Both the position numbers and the translations under genes were made by a program. Under the pieces are notes generated by a model. It was not told where the DNA came from, searched no databases, and was given only the letters and a program-made list of their open reading frames with translations. A stretch of 36,644 nt of DNA from Betaproteobacteria bacterium (GTDB lineage Bacteria; Pseudomonadota; Gammaproteobacteria; Burkholderiales; Burkholderiaceae_C), in assembly GCA_025356445.1 (NCBI GenBank), contig JANXSZ010000026.1:1-36644 (forward strand). The letters are read 5' to 3'. The number at the start of each line of letters is the position of its first letter. Position 1 is the first letter of the stretch. Below are positions 16,125 to 25,349 of this stretch, in pieces.

Positions 16125-17434
16125 GCCCCTTTCTGGTCGGTCGATTTTTCAGCGGCTTTCAGCGCCCGCTTCAGGTCGTCGATCAAATCGTCCGGGTCTT
16201 CCAGGCCAATCGACAGCCGTACCGTGCCAGCGCTGATCCCTGCACCGGCCAGCGCGTCATCGCTCATACGGAAATGCGTGGTACTGGCGGGGTGGATCAC
16301 CAAGCTGCGGCAGTCGCCCACGTTGGCGAGATGGCTGAAGACTTTCAGCGTTTCAATGAATTTTTTACCCTGCTCACGGTGGCCTTTGATGTCGAAACTG
16401 AACACTGAGCCTGCGCCTCGCGGCAGCAGCTTTTGCGCCAGGGCGTGGCTGCTGTGGCCCTCCAGCATGGGGTGGCCGACGCGCGATACGAAGGGGTGGC
16501 TGGCCAGGAATTCCACCACTTTTTGCGTGTTGCTCATGTGCCGCGCCATGCGCAAAGGCAGGGTTTCAATACCTTGCAGAATCAGCCATGCGGTGTGTGG
16601 ACTCATGCAGGCCCCAAAGTCACGCAGGCCTTCGCGCCGGGCGCGCAGCAGGAAGGCTCCTACGGTGGATTCTTCGCTGAACACCATGTTGTGAAAGCCA
16701 TCATAGGCGCTACTCAGCTCGGGGAATTTGCCGCTTTTGTCCCAGTCAAAACTGCCACCATCGACCACGATGCCGCCAATCACCGTACCGTGGCCGCTCA
16801 GGAATTTGGTCGCGGAGTGGTAGACCAAGTCCGCACCATGCTCAAACGGTTTCATCAACCAGGGCGAGGTGAGGGTGGAGTCGACCAGCAGCGGCACACT
16901 GTGTTCATGCGCCAGTGCGCTGATGGTGGGGATGTCGAGTACATCCAGGCCAGGGTTGCCCACGGTTTCGCCAAAAAACAGCTTGGTATTGGGTTGCACC
17001 GCCGCCCGCCAGCCGTCGATGTCGCCGGGCTTGACGAAGGTGGTCTCAATGCCAAAGCGCCGCAGCGTGTAGTGCAGCAGGTTTTGCGACCCGCCATACA
17101 GCGCCGTGCTGGCCACAATGTGCGAGCCTGCCCCCATCAGCGTGGCAATCGACAGGTGCAAAGCCGCTTGCCCACTGGCTGTCGCAATGGCCCCAATGCC
17201 GCCTTCCAGTGCCGACACACGTTGCTCCAGCACGGCGTTGGTGGGGTTGCTGATGCGGCTGTACACATGGCCGCTGCGTTCCAGATTGAAGAGCGCGGCA
17301 GCGTGGTCGCTGGATTCGAACACAAACGAGGTCGTGAGGTGAATGGGCACGGCGCGTGCGCCCGTGGTGGGGTCAGGCGCCGCACCTGCATGGAGGGCGA
17401 GTGTGTCGAAACCAGGGTCAGCGTAGCCGGGCAT
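16121..17434 (-). CDS. metY: O-acetylhomoserine sulfhydrylase (PLP enzyme of the Cys/Met metabolism family)
   Basis: The 437-residue enzyme joins sulfide (or another thiol) to O-acetylhomoserine to give homocysteine, for methionine synthesis. It shows YSRISNPTN (58-66), the PLP-stacking SGQAALH region, DSTLTSPWL near 185 and the PLP-lysine motif HSATKFLSGHG (Lys 210). The length and the long insert region fit MetY better than MetB or MetZ (about 390 residues). The ATG has AGGAA about 6 nt upstream. It is followed with overlap by a hydrolase gene and is divergent from the CBS-protein gene. Substrate choice between acetyl- and succinyl-homoserine is inferred from length. Confidence 0.88.
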   Translation of the reverse strand: MPGYADPGFDTLALHAGAAPDPTTGARAVPIHLTTSFVFESSDHAAALFNLERSGHVYSRISNPTNAVLEQRVSALEGGIGAIATASGQAALHLSIATLMGAGSHIVASTALYGGSQNLLHYTLRRFGIETTFVKPGDIDGWRAAVQPNTKLFFGETVGNPGLDVLDIPTISALAHEHSVPLLVDSTLTSPWLMKPFEHGADLVYHSATKFLSGHGTVIGGIVVDGGSFDWDKSGKFPELSSAYDGFHNMVFSEESTVGAFLLRARREGLRDFGACMSPHTAWLILQGIETLPLRMARHMSNTQKVVEFLASHPFVSRVGHPMLEGHSSHALAQKLLPRGAGSVFSFDIKGHREQGKKFIETLKVFSHLANVGDCRSLVIHPASTTHFRMSDDALAGAGISAGTVRLSIGLEDPDDLIDDLKRALKAAEKSTDQKGA

Positions 17435-17571
17435 GGGTATTCCTGTTGTCTCAGTGAAAGGATGTAGGGGCGATGGGGAATCGGACCAAGGCTATTGTGA
17501 GGGATCGTGACAGCCACAGCGCGCTATCTGGGCTATAGTCTTTCAAACCCCCTGTACCTGAGGAGAAACCC

Positions 17572-18027
17572 ATGAAAGTTAGCGACATCCTGCGTGTCAA
17601 AGGCAATACGCTGTACACAGCATCCCCTGATGAGCCTTTGGCCCGTGCGGTCGAGTTGATGGCCGAGAAAGACATTGGCTCGCTGGTGGTGATGCACCAT
17701 GGCGATTTGGTGGGCATGCTGACGTTTCGCGAAGTGATTCAAAGCGTGGTGAAAAACGGCAACGCCATTGGCACGATTTTGGTTCGCACGGCGATGGACG
17801 ACCATCCACTGACCTGTACCGCTGAGACCGAGCTGGACGAAGTGCGCCGCATGATGCTGTTGCAGCATGCCCGTTACCTGCCGGTGATGGACAAGAAAAT
17901 GCTGATGGGCGTCATCAGCTTTTACGACGTGGCCAAGGCGGTGGTGGACAGTCAAAATTTTGAAAACAAGATGCTCAAGGCCTACATTCGTGACTGGCCT
18001 GCGGGCGACGAGGCGAGTTCGGGGTGA
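17572..18027 (+). CDS. CBS-domain pair protein
   Basis: The 151-residue protein is two tandem CBS domains (about 1-65 and 72-135), with MKVSDILRVKGNTLYTASPDEPLARAVE opening the first (only a landmark) and ARYLPVMDKKMLMGVISFYDVAKA closing the second. Such stand-alone pairs bind adenine nucleotides and act as sensors. The partner is not evident here. The ATG has AGGAGA 7 nt upstream. aroC starts 23 bp downstream, so the two may share a transcript. Confidence 0.86.
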   Translation: MKVSDILRVKGNTLYTASPDEPLARAVELMAEKDIGSLVVMHHGDLVGMLTFREVIQSVVKNGNAIGTILVRTAMDDHPLTCTAETELDEVRRMMLLQHARYLPVMDKKMLMGVISFYDVAKAVVDSQNFENKMLKAYIRDWPAGDEASSG

Positions 18028-18050
18028 ATTGACGGGGATAATGTCGCCCC

Positions 18051-19157
18051 ATGAGCGGCAATACCTTCGGAACCCTATTCGCAGTCACCAACTTCGGTGA
18101 ATCCCACGGCCCAGCCATCGGCTGCGTGATTGACGGCTGCCCGCCGGGCATGGCGCTTTCAGAGGCGGACATTCAGCCTGATCTGGATCGCCGCCGTCCT
18201 GGCACCAGCCGCCACGTGACGCAGCGGGCAGAAGCTGATATTGTTGAAATCCTGAGCGGTGTCTATCAGGGTAAAACCACTGGCACGCCGATTTGCCTGC
18301 TGATTAAAAATACCGATCAGCGCTCCAAAGATTACAGCGCCATCGCGCAGAGCTTTCGCCCTGGTCACGCGGATTACACCTACCTGCACAAATACGGCTT
18401 GCGCGACCCACGCGGTGGTGGTCGGTCTTCTGCACGGCTGACAGCACCCATGGTGGCTGCAGGTGCTGTGGCTAAAAAATGGCTGGCTGAGCACCACGGC
18501 ATAGGTTTTCACGGTTGCATGGCGCAAATTGGTGAACTGGCCATTCCGTTTGAGTCATGGAGCCACGTGCCGAACAACCCGTTTTTTGCGCCGGTGGCCG
18601 ATGTGTCGGCGCTGGAAACATATATGGACAAGCTGCGCCATGCTCAGGATTCCTGTGGTGCGCGGATTCGCGTGGTGGCAACCCATATGCCGGTGGGCCT
18701 GGGTGAGCCGCTGTTTGACAAGCTGGACGCCGACATCGCCTTTGCCATGATGGGCATCAACGCGGTGAAGGGTGTCGAGATTGGTGCGGGTTTTGCCAGC
18801 GTAGCGCAGCGCGGCACAACCCATGGAGATTCGCTTTCACCAGAAGGCTTTCGCACCAACAATGCGGGTGGTGTGCTGGGGGGGATCAGCACGGGACAAG
18901 ATTTGGAGGTGTCGATCGCTATCAAACCGACCAGCTCTATTACCAGCCCGCGCGAGACGATTGACATCCATGGCGTCAGCACTGAAGTCATCACCAAAGG
19001 CCGTCATGACCCCTGTGTGGGCATACGCGCGGCACCCATTGCCGAGGCCATGCTGGCGCTGGTGGTGATGGAGCACGCGCTGCGCCACCGTGCGCAGTGC
19101 GCAGACGTGGTGGTGGCGACGCCGCAGATTGCAGGAACGGCCACTTCAGCACCGTGA
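18051..19157 (+). CDS. aroC: Chorismate synthase
   Basis: The 368-residue enzyme converts EPSP to chorismate with reduced FMN, the last step of the shikimate pathway. Family motifs are present: [17 protein letters not shown] at the start, [30 protein letters not shown] and the C-terminal [13 protein letters not shown]. Length is normal. The Shine-Dalgarno is weak. An MFS transporter gene begins 4 bp after its stop. Confidence 0.96.
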   Translation: MSGNTFGTLFAVTNFGESHGPAIGCVIDGCPPGMALSEADIQPDLDRRRPGTSRHVTQRAEADIVEILSGVYQGKTTGTPICLLIKNTDQRSKDYSAIAQSFRPGHADYTYLHKYGLRDPRGGGRSSARLTAPMVAAGAVAKKWLAEHHGIGFHGCMAQIGELAIPFESWSHVPNNPFFAPVADVSALETYMDKLRHAQDSCGARIRVVATHMPVGLGEPLFDKLDADIAFAMMGINAVKGVEIGAGFASVAQRGTTHGDSLSPEGFRTNNAGGVLGGISTGQDLEVSIAIKPTSSITSPRETIDIHGVSTEVITKGRHDPCVGIRAAPIAEAMLALVVMEHALRHRAQCADVVVATPQIAGTATSAP

Positions 19158-19161
19158 CGGT

Positions 19162-20382
19162 GTGACCATCTCTTCTTCAGGGGGCTCTTCAGCAGTGCCA
19201 CCCCCGGCCGCCAGCCGCCAGCTGTGGCCTTTCGCGGCGCTATCGGCCAGCTATTTCGCACACATCGGGTTTTTCAATCCCTACTTGCCACTGTGGCTTA
19301 AAGACCTGGGCTATGGCATTGTGGCCATCAGCTTGCTGACGTCTGTGCAAGCAGCCACCCGGCTGTTCGCACCGTATGCTTGGGGGGCACTCAGCGACCA
19401 TACTGGCGAACGCGTCAAGTTGATGCGCTACAGCGCTACCGTTGCGCTGCTGCTGTCGCTGGGGCTGTGGTTTCCTATGGAGGTGGTGGCGCTGGCGCTG
19501 CTGCTCTTCGCTATGTTCACCCACACCAGTTCGATGATGCCGATGAGCGAAGCGGCGATGGCGCATCTGGTCAGCACAGGCGGACAATTTGATACGCGGC
19601 GCTACGGGCGGGTGCGGCTGTGGGGGTCTGTGGGGTTTTTGGTGACAGTGTTCGCCGCAGGTGCTTGGTTTGAACATTTTGGTATGCACCATTTCCCTGC
19701 GTGGACGGGGCTGACGTTGCTGGCTGTGGTGGTCAGCGTGTGGTGGATGCCTGATTTGAAAGAGGCCGTGTCTGCGCAGCAAGAGCGCTTGCCCGTGTGG
19801 CCCGTGTTGCGACAACGGCATGTGCAGTGGTTTTTTGCGGCAATTTTTTTCCATGTGCTGTCGCACATCGGCATCTACGTGTTCTTTTCACTCTACCTGG
19901 ACTCCCTGGGTTACAGCAAGACGCTGATTGGCCTGATGTGGGCGGTTGCGGTGATTGTGGAAATCGGCTGGTTCTTTACCCAGAGCCGCTGGCTGCCGCT
20001 GCTCAGCCCAAGCGTGTGGTTGATTGTTTGCGGGTTGGCGATGGCGTTGCGGCTGGGCTTGACGGCTTCCAATGCTTCTGTACTGTGGGTGTTGATGCTG
20101 GCGCAAGCGCTGCATGCACTCACCTTTGCGGCACACCACGCGGTGTGCATCAGCCTGCTGACCGCGTATTTCCCTGGGCGACTGCGGGGGCGGGGGCAGG
20201 CGCTGTACTCCGTGATCGGTTACGGATTTTCGGGTGTGCTGGGTGGTCTGCTGGGCGGAGTCTTAAGCAAAAACTACGGCTTGGTGCATGTCTATTGGGC
20301 GTCTCTAGCTATGGCTTTGATAGCGGTTGGCTGTGCGTACCAAGTTTGGCGTTTGCAACGGTCTACAACTTCGTTGCGCTGA
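19162..20382 (+). CDS. MFS transporter, HcaT/phenylpropionate permease-like
   Basis: The 406-residue membrane protein has about twelve hydrophobic segments and the opening YFAHIGFFNPYLPLWLKDLG, typical of the MFS_1_like group that includes the phenylpropionate permease HcaT. The GTG at 19162 is used, just after the aroC stop. Upstream in-frame starts would lie inside aroC and add an unlikely Arg/Trp-rich leader. The substrate is not known; the HcaT label reflects only family likeness. Its 3' end overlaps the converging LOG gene by 20 bp. Confidence 0.82.
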   Translation: MTISSSGGSSAVPPPAASRQLWPFAALSASYFAHIGFFNPYLPLWLKDLGYGIVAISLLTSVQAATRLFAPYAWGALSDHTGERVKLMRYSATVALLLSLGLWFPMEVVALALLLFAMFTHTSSMMPMSEAAMAHLVSTGGQFDTRRYGRVRLWGSVGFLVTVFAAGAWFEHFGMHHFPAWTGLTLLAVVVSVWWMPDLKEAVSAQQERLPVWPVLRQRHVQWFFAAIFFHVLSHIGIYVFFSLYLDSLGYSKTLIGLMWAVAVIVEIGWFFTQSRWLPLLSPSVWLIVCGLAMALRLGLTASNASVLWVLMLAQALHALTFAAHHAVCISLLTAYFPGRLRGRGQALYSVIGYGFSGVLGGLLGGVLSKNYGLVHVYWASLAMALIAVGCAYQVWRLQRSTTSLR

Positions 20383-20947
20383 GTCCTGCAGCCTTGACCA
20401 AGCCGTGCAGCAGGGCTTCGGGTGTGCTATCCCACTGAACCAGGTCCATTTGCCAAGCGTCCATCAGTTTGGAGGCGACCGAGGCTTGCAGGAACTGGTG
20501 CAGCGCGTCGTAATAGCCTTTGGTGTTGAGCAGCCCAACAGGTTTTTGGTGATAGCCCAGTTGCCGCCATGTCCAAACTTCAAAAAACTCTTCAAAGGTG
20601 CCAATGCCGCCGGGCAGGGCAATAAACGCATCGGAGCGTTCAGCCATCATGTGCTTGCGCTCGTGCATGGTGTCCACGATGTGCAGCTCAGTGCACTCTC
20701 TGTAGGCAAATTCTTTGTCGACCAGGGCTTTCGGGATGATGCCGACGACGCGGCCACCGGCTTGCAGCGTGGCTGTGGCGACGATGCCCATCAAGCCGCT
20801 TTTACCGCCACCGTAGACGAGTTGCCCGCCGTGCTCGCCAATCCAGGTGCCTACGGTTTGTGCGACTTGGGTGTAGGCCTCGTCATGGCCCAAGCGGGAG
20901 GCACAGTAGACGCACAGCGAGAAATTGGGGGGAGTGGTTGAAGTCAT
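20363..20947 (-). CDS. LOG-family nucleotide phosphoribohydrolase
   Basis: The 194-residue protein is a LOG-family (TIGR00730-like) Rossmann-fold enzyme. It has the GGGKSGLMG phosphate loop (46-54), MHERKHMM (94-101) and PGGIGTFEE (112-120), the conserved active-site signature. These enzymes cleave the N-glycosidic bond of nucleoside 5'-monophosphates, including cytokinin ribotides; in bacteria the physiological substrate is often unclear. The ATG at 20947 matches the family start, and 40 more in-frame residues upstream are rejected because they overlap the RDD gene. It ends the leftward ECF-sigma gene block. Confidence 0.9.
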   Translation of the reverse strand: MTSTTPPNFSLCVYCASRLGHDEAYTQVAQTVGTWIGEHGGQLVYGGGKSGLMGIVATATLQAGGRVVGIIPKALVDKEFAYRECTELHIVDTMHERKHMMAERSDAFIALPGGIGTFEEFFEVWTWRQLGYHQKPVGLLNTKGYYDALHQFLQASVASKLMDAWQMDLVQWDSTPEALLHGLVKAAGLSATKL

Positions 20948-20973
20948 TGCCAGATTTTGGCATGGCGGCAAGC

Positions 20974-21468
20974 TCAGTCGGTATCCAGGCTGCTGACCAA
21001 GCGCGTACCGGCAAAGGCATCGTGCCAAAACTGCTTTTGCGGTTGAAACCGACTCAGTACTGCCCATACCGCGACCCAGCCCAGCACCAGCACGGCCGTT
21101 TCACCACCTGACACCTGAAACGGTGCGAGCACTGCCAAAGGCGGTAAAAACCACAGCCAACTGAGTATGTAGCGCCACAGGGCACGGGTTTGTTTAATGG
21201 GCTGACCGAGGGCATCCACCAGGCGGATATTCCAGGTTTTCATCGCTAAGGTTTGGCCTTTTGCACCAAACCAGGTGAAATAAATACCGAAGATCACAAA
21301 CAAAAAGGCTTGCAGGCCGTGTCGGTTGTCCATCGCATTGCGGGTTTGGCTGAGCGCACCAAACAAATAGCCCGAGATGAAGACCACCCCAAACATCAGC
21401 ATGCCTTCGTAAAGCCAGCATGCCATGCGGCGGCGCAGGCTGGGCGCAGTCAAGGTCAGCGAAGTCAC
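20974..21468 (-). CDS. RDD family membrane protein
   Basis: The 164-residue protein has the RDD-family layout: an RRRMACWLYEGML first span, a second span near FLFVIFGIYFTWFGAKGQTLAMK (landmark), the conserved TWNIRLVDALGQP and a third hydrophobic region. Function of the family is not settled; some members are linked to ion or small-molecule transport. It starts with GTG, 3 bp after the DUF3106 stop, with no clear Shine-Dalgarno, which suggests coupled translation. The LOG gene follows after 26 bp. Confidence 0.82.
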   Translation of the reverse strand: MTSLTLTAPSLRRRMACWLYEGMLMFGVVFISGYLFGALSQTRNAMDNRHGLQAFLFVIFGIYFTWFGAKGQTLAMKTWNIRLVDALGQPIKQTRALWRYILSWLWFLPPLAVLAPFQVSGGETAVLVLGWVAVWAVLSRFQPQKQFWHDAFAGTRLVSSLDTD

Positions 21469-21471
21469 TGG

Positions 21472-22236
21472 CTAGTTTGCTGTGGTCGTATTGCTCTCAC
21501 TGACCGGTACGGCTTGCGGTACGGGCAGAGGCACGGACACCTGCACCGGCTGGGGGAGCAGTGTATTGTGGTCAACTTGGTGTGGCGCCGCCGCAATTTT
21601 GGGGCTACGGCGGGGGCTGGTGTCCCCGGGAAGCTTCACGACTGGCGTAGGGATGAGTGTCAGCTTTTGAGGTGCCACAGGCTTGGTTGCAGCTGCTGCG
21701 CCTACAGGCTTCGTCGGGCCACCAGTTGCCGCCAGCTGTTGGCGTTGTTCGGGTGTCAGTGCCTGGTAGGCTTGCCATTTGGCGAGCCGTTCATCCGCAG
21801 GCAACTCTCGCGCACCAGCGTAGTTCAGCCGTGCCTGTGAGCGTTCCAAAGGGCTCAGCGCAGCCCACTCGGTCATGCGTTCATGCATACGGTTTTGTTC
21901 CGTCACGGGCAGGGTGCCGAAATTTTGTGAAACAGCCAACCATTTACGCTTGTGGCCTTCGCTGATATTTCCCCAGTTGCTCATGAGAGGCTTTAACGCC
22001 AACTGCTGCGCTGCAGTCAGTTCATGCCACTCGGGTTTTGCAGTCGTTTTTAAAGCGGGTGCTACCACGGGTGTCGGCTTTTTGACCAAGGGTGCCACAA
22101 CAGCGGCTTCCACTGGATTTATCGCAGGGGGGGCGGCTGAGGCTTCAAGCATAAAGCCCGACAGCAGCACGCCGAGCCAAACCATCCGGCTCTGGAGTGC
22201 ACAAGCAGGGTGAGTTGAGAGGTTCATCACACTCAC
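21472..22236 (-). CDS. DUF3106 family protein, exported
   Basis: The 254-residue protein has an N-terminal hydrophobic segment (MVWLGVLLSGFMLEASAAPP, about 18-37) that looks like a signal peptide. The DUF3106 core follows at about 68-150, with LTAAQQLALKPLMSNWG, a Trp-rich repeat pattern and LTPEQRQQLAA. The C-terminal third is rich in Pro, Val and Lys. The GTG at 22236 is chosen because AAGGAG lies 8 nt upstream and it overlaps the DUF3619 stop (GTGA). ATG 22227 is the alternative. The core is the kind of helical repeat seen in periplasmic stress sensors, but the function is unknown. Confidence 0.8.
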   Translation of the reverse strand: MSVMNLSTHPACALQSRMVWLGVLLSGFMLEASAAPPAINPVEAAVVAPLVKKPTPVVAPALKTTAKPEWHELTAAQQLALKPLMSNWGNISEGHKRKWLAVSQNFGTLPVTEQNRMHERMTEWAALSPLERSQARLNYAGARELPADERLAKWQAYQALTPEQRQQLAATGGPTKPVGAAAATKPVAPQKLTLIPTPVVKLPGDTSPRRSPKIAAAPHQVDHNTLLPQPVQVSVPLPVPQAVPVSESNTTTAN

Positions 22237-22676
22237 TGCGCTTGCTCCTTGCTCACGCGCAGAAACTGGGTGAAACCAGGATCGGTGTAAGCCGAGGGGG
22301 GCAGGTCGTCTGTGAGCAAGGCGGCATCAACTTCGGCTAATTCGTTCGCACGGTCATCGTCCTGGATGATGTTGATCGCAACCAAACCTACCAGCAGGGC
22401 AATCAGGGGCAAGATGGAAGCGAAGCGCGCCCACAGACCGATGCGTTCGTTGCCAAAATTCAATGTGGCAGTGCCGTTTTGTACGTTGATGTGGCTTGCC
22501 AACACCGGCTGTAGTTTTTTGCGCTGTGCGACGGCTTGCTGACGGGCGACGCGCAAACGCTCCGAAATGTCGTGCGGAACTTCGGCGGAAGCCTGTGACA
22601 AGCGCGCAGCAATTTTTGAGCCAAACTGGTCTTGCAGGGCTTGCTCGCGGAATTGATTGTTGGTGCTGGTGTTCAT
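22233..22676 (-). CDS. DUF3619 family protein, single membrane span
   Basis: The 147-residue protein has a soluble N-terminal part with helical, charged residues (1-75), one membrane span (about 83-101, ASILPLIALLVGLVAINII) and a short acidic tail ending in SKEQAQ. It fits DUF3619, which sits beside ECF sigma genes in Burkholderiales. The position and the single span suggest an anti-sigma-like role, but this is inference. The ATG at 22676 overlaps the sigma-factor stop (ATGA), so the two are translationally coupled. Confidence 0.78.
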   Translation of the reverse strand: MNTSTNNQFREQALQDQFGSKIAARLSQASAEVPHDISERLRVARQQAVAQRKKLQPVLASHINVQNGTATLNFGNERIGLWARFASILPLIALLVGLVAINIIQDDDRANELAEVDAALLTDDLPPSAYTDPGFTQFLRVSKEQAQ

Positions 22677-23239
22677 AGTTGTATTCCCTTTGCCTTCAGT
22701 GCCTTGCTGAGCGCAAGAACCGCCCGAGAACAGTGCGTTTTGACGCTGCCTTCTGAGCAACCCATTGCTGTAGCCGTTTCGGCTACATCCATCTCCTCCC
22801 AGTAACGCATCAGAAAGGCTTCTCGTTGACGCCCTGGAAGTTTCTGAACCTCCTCTTCAATTTGATGCAAGATCTGCGCCCGGCTGGTGGAGTCTTCCGC
22901 GCTCTCGTTTTTCTCTGAGTTGCCCAGGGCGTCTAAAGTTTCCAGAATATTGAAATCCCCCTCGTCGGAGGCTGATTCAAAGTCGCTCAGGTTGGAAAAC
23001 AGGGCTTTGCGTGTTTTTTGGCGGCGAAACCAGTCCAGCGTGGTGTTCGACAAAATACGTTGAAACAGCATGGGCAGTTCGCCCGGCGGCTTGTCAGCGT
23101 AGTGTTCGGCGAGTTTCATCATGCTGTCTTGCACGATGTCCAGTGCCGCCTCGGCGTCGCGAACGTGGTAAACGCTGCGCTTGAAGGCGCGTTTTTCCAC
23201 ATTTTTCAGGAAGTCGGAAAGTTCTTGTTCTGTGGCCAA
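22673..23239 (-). CDS. ECF-type RNA polymerase sigma factor (TTG start)
   Basis: The 188-residue protein has sigma region 2 (about 28-75, with DAEAALDIVQDSMMKLAEHY and DWFRRQK) and region 4 (about 135-185, LPGRQREAFLMRYWEEMDVAETA followed by GCSEGSVKTHCSRA). An acidic linker (about 85-115) joins them. The only start that fits is TTG at 23239: an in-frame stop lies upstream and the next ATG is residue 40, inside region 2. The weak start may keep expression low. It heads the block sigma, DUF3619, DUF3106, RDD, LOG, and is divergent from ilvB. Confidence 0.88.
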   Translation of the reverse strand: MATEQELSDFLKNVEKRAFKRSVYHVRDAEAALDIVQDSMMKLAEHYADKPPGELPMLFQRILSNTTLDWFRRQKTRKALFSNLSDFESASDEGDFNILETLDALGNSEKNESAEDSTSRAQILHQIEEEVQKLPGRQREAFLMRYWEEMDVAETATAMGCSEGSVKTHCSRAVLALSKALKAKGIQL

Positions 23240-23511
23240 AAGAGCTCGCTCTGGGTGAGGCTGGAAAAGGGTTTGCGCTGCGGCGGTGGGTTAACCGACT
23301 GAGCGTGTGATTATGGCATTGGGGGGCTAGAAAATAATGGTGAGCGTAACAATGCGATAATCCTTGATGCAAGTCAAAAGGCAAACGAGTCCTGATCCGG
23401 CGGCGCAAGCAGCACGCTTATGTTCTGGGCTTTAAGTCCTGACACGGCTCCACAAGAGTCCGCGAAGGGGCACCCACGGTTTTTCGTTAGAGAAATTCAC
23501 AAAGGTTGAAT

Positions 23512-25314
23512 ATGGAAATCAATAAAGCTGAAATCGCTTCGGCAGCTGCTGCATCAGCAGCCTCTGTGCAATCCACCATTGCACCGTCAGCATCCCCAGA
23601 ACTTCGTGGTGCTGAAATCCTTATCAAAGCATTGCAAGCTGAAAACGTCAAATACGTTTGGGGCTACCCCGGTGGCGCTGTGCTGCATATCTACGACGCC
23701 TTCTACAAGCAAGACACCATTCAGCACATTTTGGTGCGCCATGAGCAAGGTGCTGTCCACGCTGCAGACGGCTACGCCCGTGCCACGGGTGACGTAGGTG
23801 TTGCACTGGTCACATCCGGCCCAGGGGCTACCAATGCTGTGACCGGTATCGCTACGGCGTACATGGACAGCATCCCGATGGTCATCATTACCGGGCAGGT
23901 CCCCACAGCGGCGATTGGCCTTGATGCGTTCCAAGAGTGCGACACCGTGGGCATTACCCGCCCGATCGTGAAGCACAACTTCTTGGTCAAAGACGTGCGC
24001 GATATGGCAATGGTGATGAAGAAGGCCTTTCACATTGCCCGCTCTGGCCGTCCAGGCCCGGTGGTTGTTGATATTCCTAAAGACGTTTCCTTCAACAAGA
24101 CGCCTTACCATGGTTACCCCGACAGCGTAGAAATGCGCTCGTACAACCCGGTGCGCAAAGGCCATGGCGGGCAAATTCGCAAGGCTTTGCAACTGCTGCT
24201 GGCGGCCAAGCGTCCTTACATCTATACCGGTGGCGGTGTGCTGATGTCGAACGCGTCCGCCGAGCTGCGCACGCTGGTTGACATGCTTGGCGTGCCCGTC
24301 ACCAACACCTTGATGGGCTTGGGTGCTTACCCTGCTAGCGACCGCAAATTCCTGGGCATGTTGGGGATGCATGGCACGATTGAAGCCAACAACGCGATGC
24401 AAAACTGCGACGTGTTGCTGGCAGTCGGTGCGCGCTTTGACGACCGCGTCATCGGCAACCCCAAGCATTTTGCGCAAAACGAACGCAAAATTATTCACAT
24501 TGACATTGATCCGTCCAGCATTTCCAAGCGCGTCAAGGTGGATATCCCCATCGTCGGTGATGTGAAAGAGGTGCTGACGGAGCTTATCGCCATGATCCGC
24601 GAAACCAGCGTCAGACCCGATGCTGATGCCTTGGCTAATTGGTGGGAAACCATTGAAGCGTGGCGCAAGCGCGATTGCCTGAAGTACGACAAGGGCACCG
24701 ACGGCATCATCAAGCCCCAGTACGTGGTCGAGACGCTGTGGAACATGACCAAAGACGTGGACACCTACATCACGTCTGATGTGGGCCAGCACCAAATGTG
24801 GGCCGCGCAGTACTACCGCTTTGACGAACCCCGCCGCTGGATCAATTCTGGTGGTCTGGGCACCATGGGTGTAGGTATTCCCTATGCGATGGGTATCAAG
24901 CTTGCCAAGCCGGACGCTGAAGTGTTCTGTATCACCGGCGAAGGCTCGGTGCAGATGTGTACGCAAGAGCTGTCCACCTGCTTGCAATACAACACGCCAA
25001 TCAAAATCGTGTCGCTGAACAACCGTTACCTCGGTATGGTGCGTCAGTGGCAAGAGATCGAGTACGAAGGCCGTTACAGCCATAGCTACATGGACGCACT
25101 GCCCAATTTCGTCAAATTGGCGGAGGCCTACGGTCACGTTGGCATGTTGATTGAGCACGCCAAAGACGTGGAGCCTGCACTGCGCGAAGCCCGAAAGCTG
25201 AAAGATCGCACCGTGTTCATGGATTTTCGTACCGACCCGTCTGAGAACGTGTTTCCCATGGTCAAGGCTGGCAAGGGCATCACTGAAATGCTGCTCGGTA
25301 GCGAGGATTTGTAA
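23512..25314 (+). CDS. ilvB: Acetolactate synthase large subunit
   Basis: The 600-residue ThDP enzyme makes acetolactate or acetohydroxybutyrate, the first common step of valine, leucine and isoleucine synthesis. The catalytic Glu is in VRHEQGAVHAADGYAR and the FAD-binding region is in the middle. The ThDP motif reads GEGSVQM followed by LNN at the normal distance, with Glu where many homologues have Asp (GDG). An Ala/Ser-rich extension of about 30 residues precedes the conserved RGAEILIKAL. The ATG at 23512 has AAAGG 6 nt upstream. The 272-bp gap upstream shows no clear promoter or Ile/Leu/Val-rich leader peptide. ilvH follows after 174 bp. Confidence 0.95.
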   Translation: MEINKAEIASAAAASAASVQSTIAPSASPELRGAEILIKALQAENVKYVWGYPGGAVLHIYDAFYKQDTIQHILVRHEQGAVHAADGYARATGDVGVALVTSGPGATNAVTGIATAYMDSIPMVIITGQVPTAAIGLDAFQECDTVGITRPIVKHNFLVKDVRDMAMVMKKAFHIARSGRPGPVVVDIPKDVSFNKTPYHGYPDSVEMRSYNPVRKGHGGQIRKALQLLLAAKRPYIYTGGGVLMSNASAELRTLVDMLGVPVTNTLMGLGAYPASDRKFLGMLGMHGTIEANNAMQNCDVLLAVGARFDDRVIGNPKHFAQNERKIIHIDIDPSSISKRVKVDIPIVGDVKEVLTELIAMIRETSVRPDADALANWWETIEAWRKRDCLKYDKGTDGIIKPQYVVETLWNMTKDVDTYITSDVGQHQMWAAQYYRFDEPRRWINSGGLGTMGVGIPYAMGIKLAKPDAEVFCITGEGSVQMCTQELSTCLQYNTPIKIVSLNNRYLGMVRQWQEIEYEGRYSHSYMDALPNFVKLAEAYGHVGMLIEHAKDVEPALREARKLKDRTVFMDFRTDPSENVFPMVKAGKGITEMLLGSEDL

Positions 25315-25329
25315 TCAGACAAGCTTCCT

Positions 25330-25348
25330 ATGCCCATCCGATGGGCAT
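25330..25348 (+). repeat. Short inverted repeat in the ilvB-ilvH gap
   Basis: ATGCCCAT and ATGGGCAT form perfect 8-bp arms around CCG, 15 bp after the ilvB stop. No T-run follows directly, so a terminator is not claimed. It may stabilise the upstream message. Confidence 0.55.
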
Positions 25349-25349
25349 G

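Noticed and set aside
23240-23511. Possible attenuator or leader peptide before ilvB
   Set aside because: No short frame rich in Ile, Leu or Val codons and no strong terminator hairpin was found. A 29-codon frame from 23419 has no such bias and no ribosome site.
23587-25158. Long open frame of 523 codons antisense to ilvB
   Set aside because: It mirrors the strongly biased codon use of ilvB, is His/Gln/Val-rich, resembles no protein and has no ribosome site. Similar antisense frames opposite ilvC, the transporters and the sigma-54 activator were dropped for the same reason.
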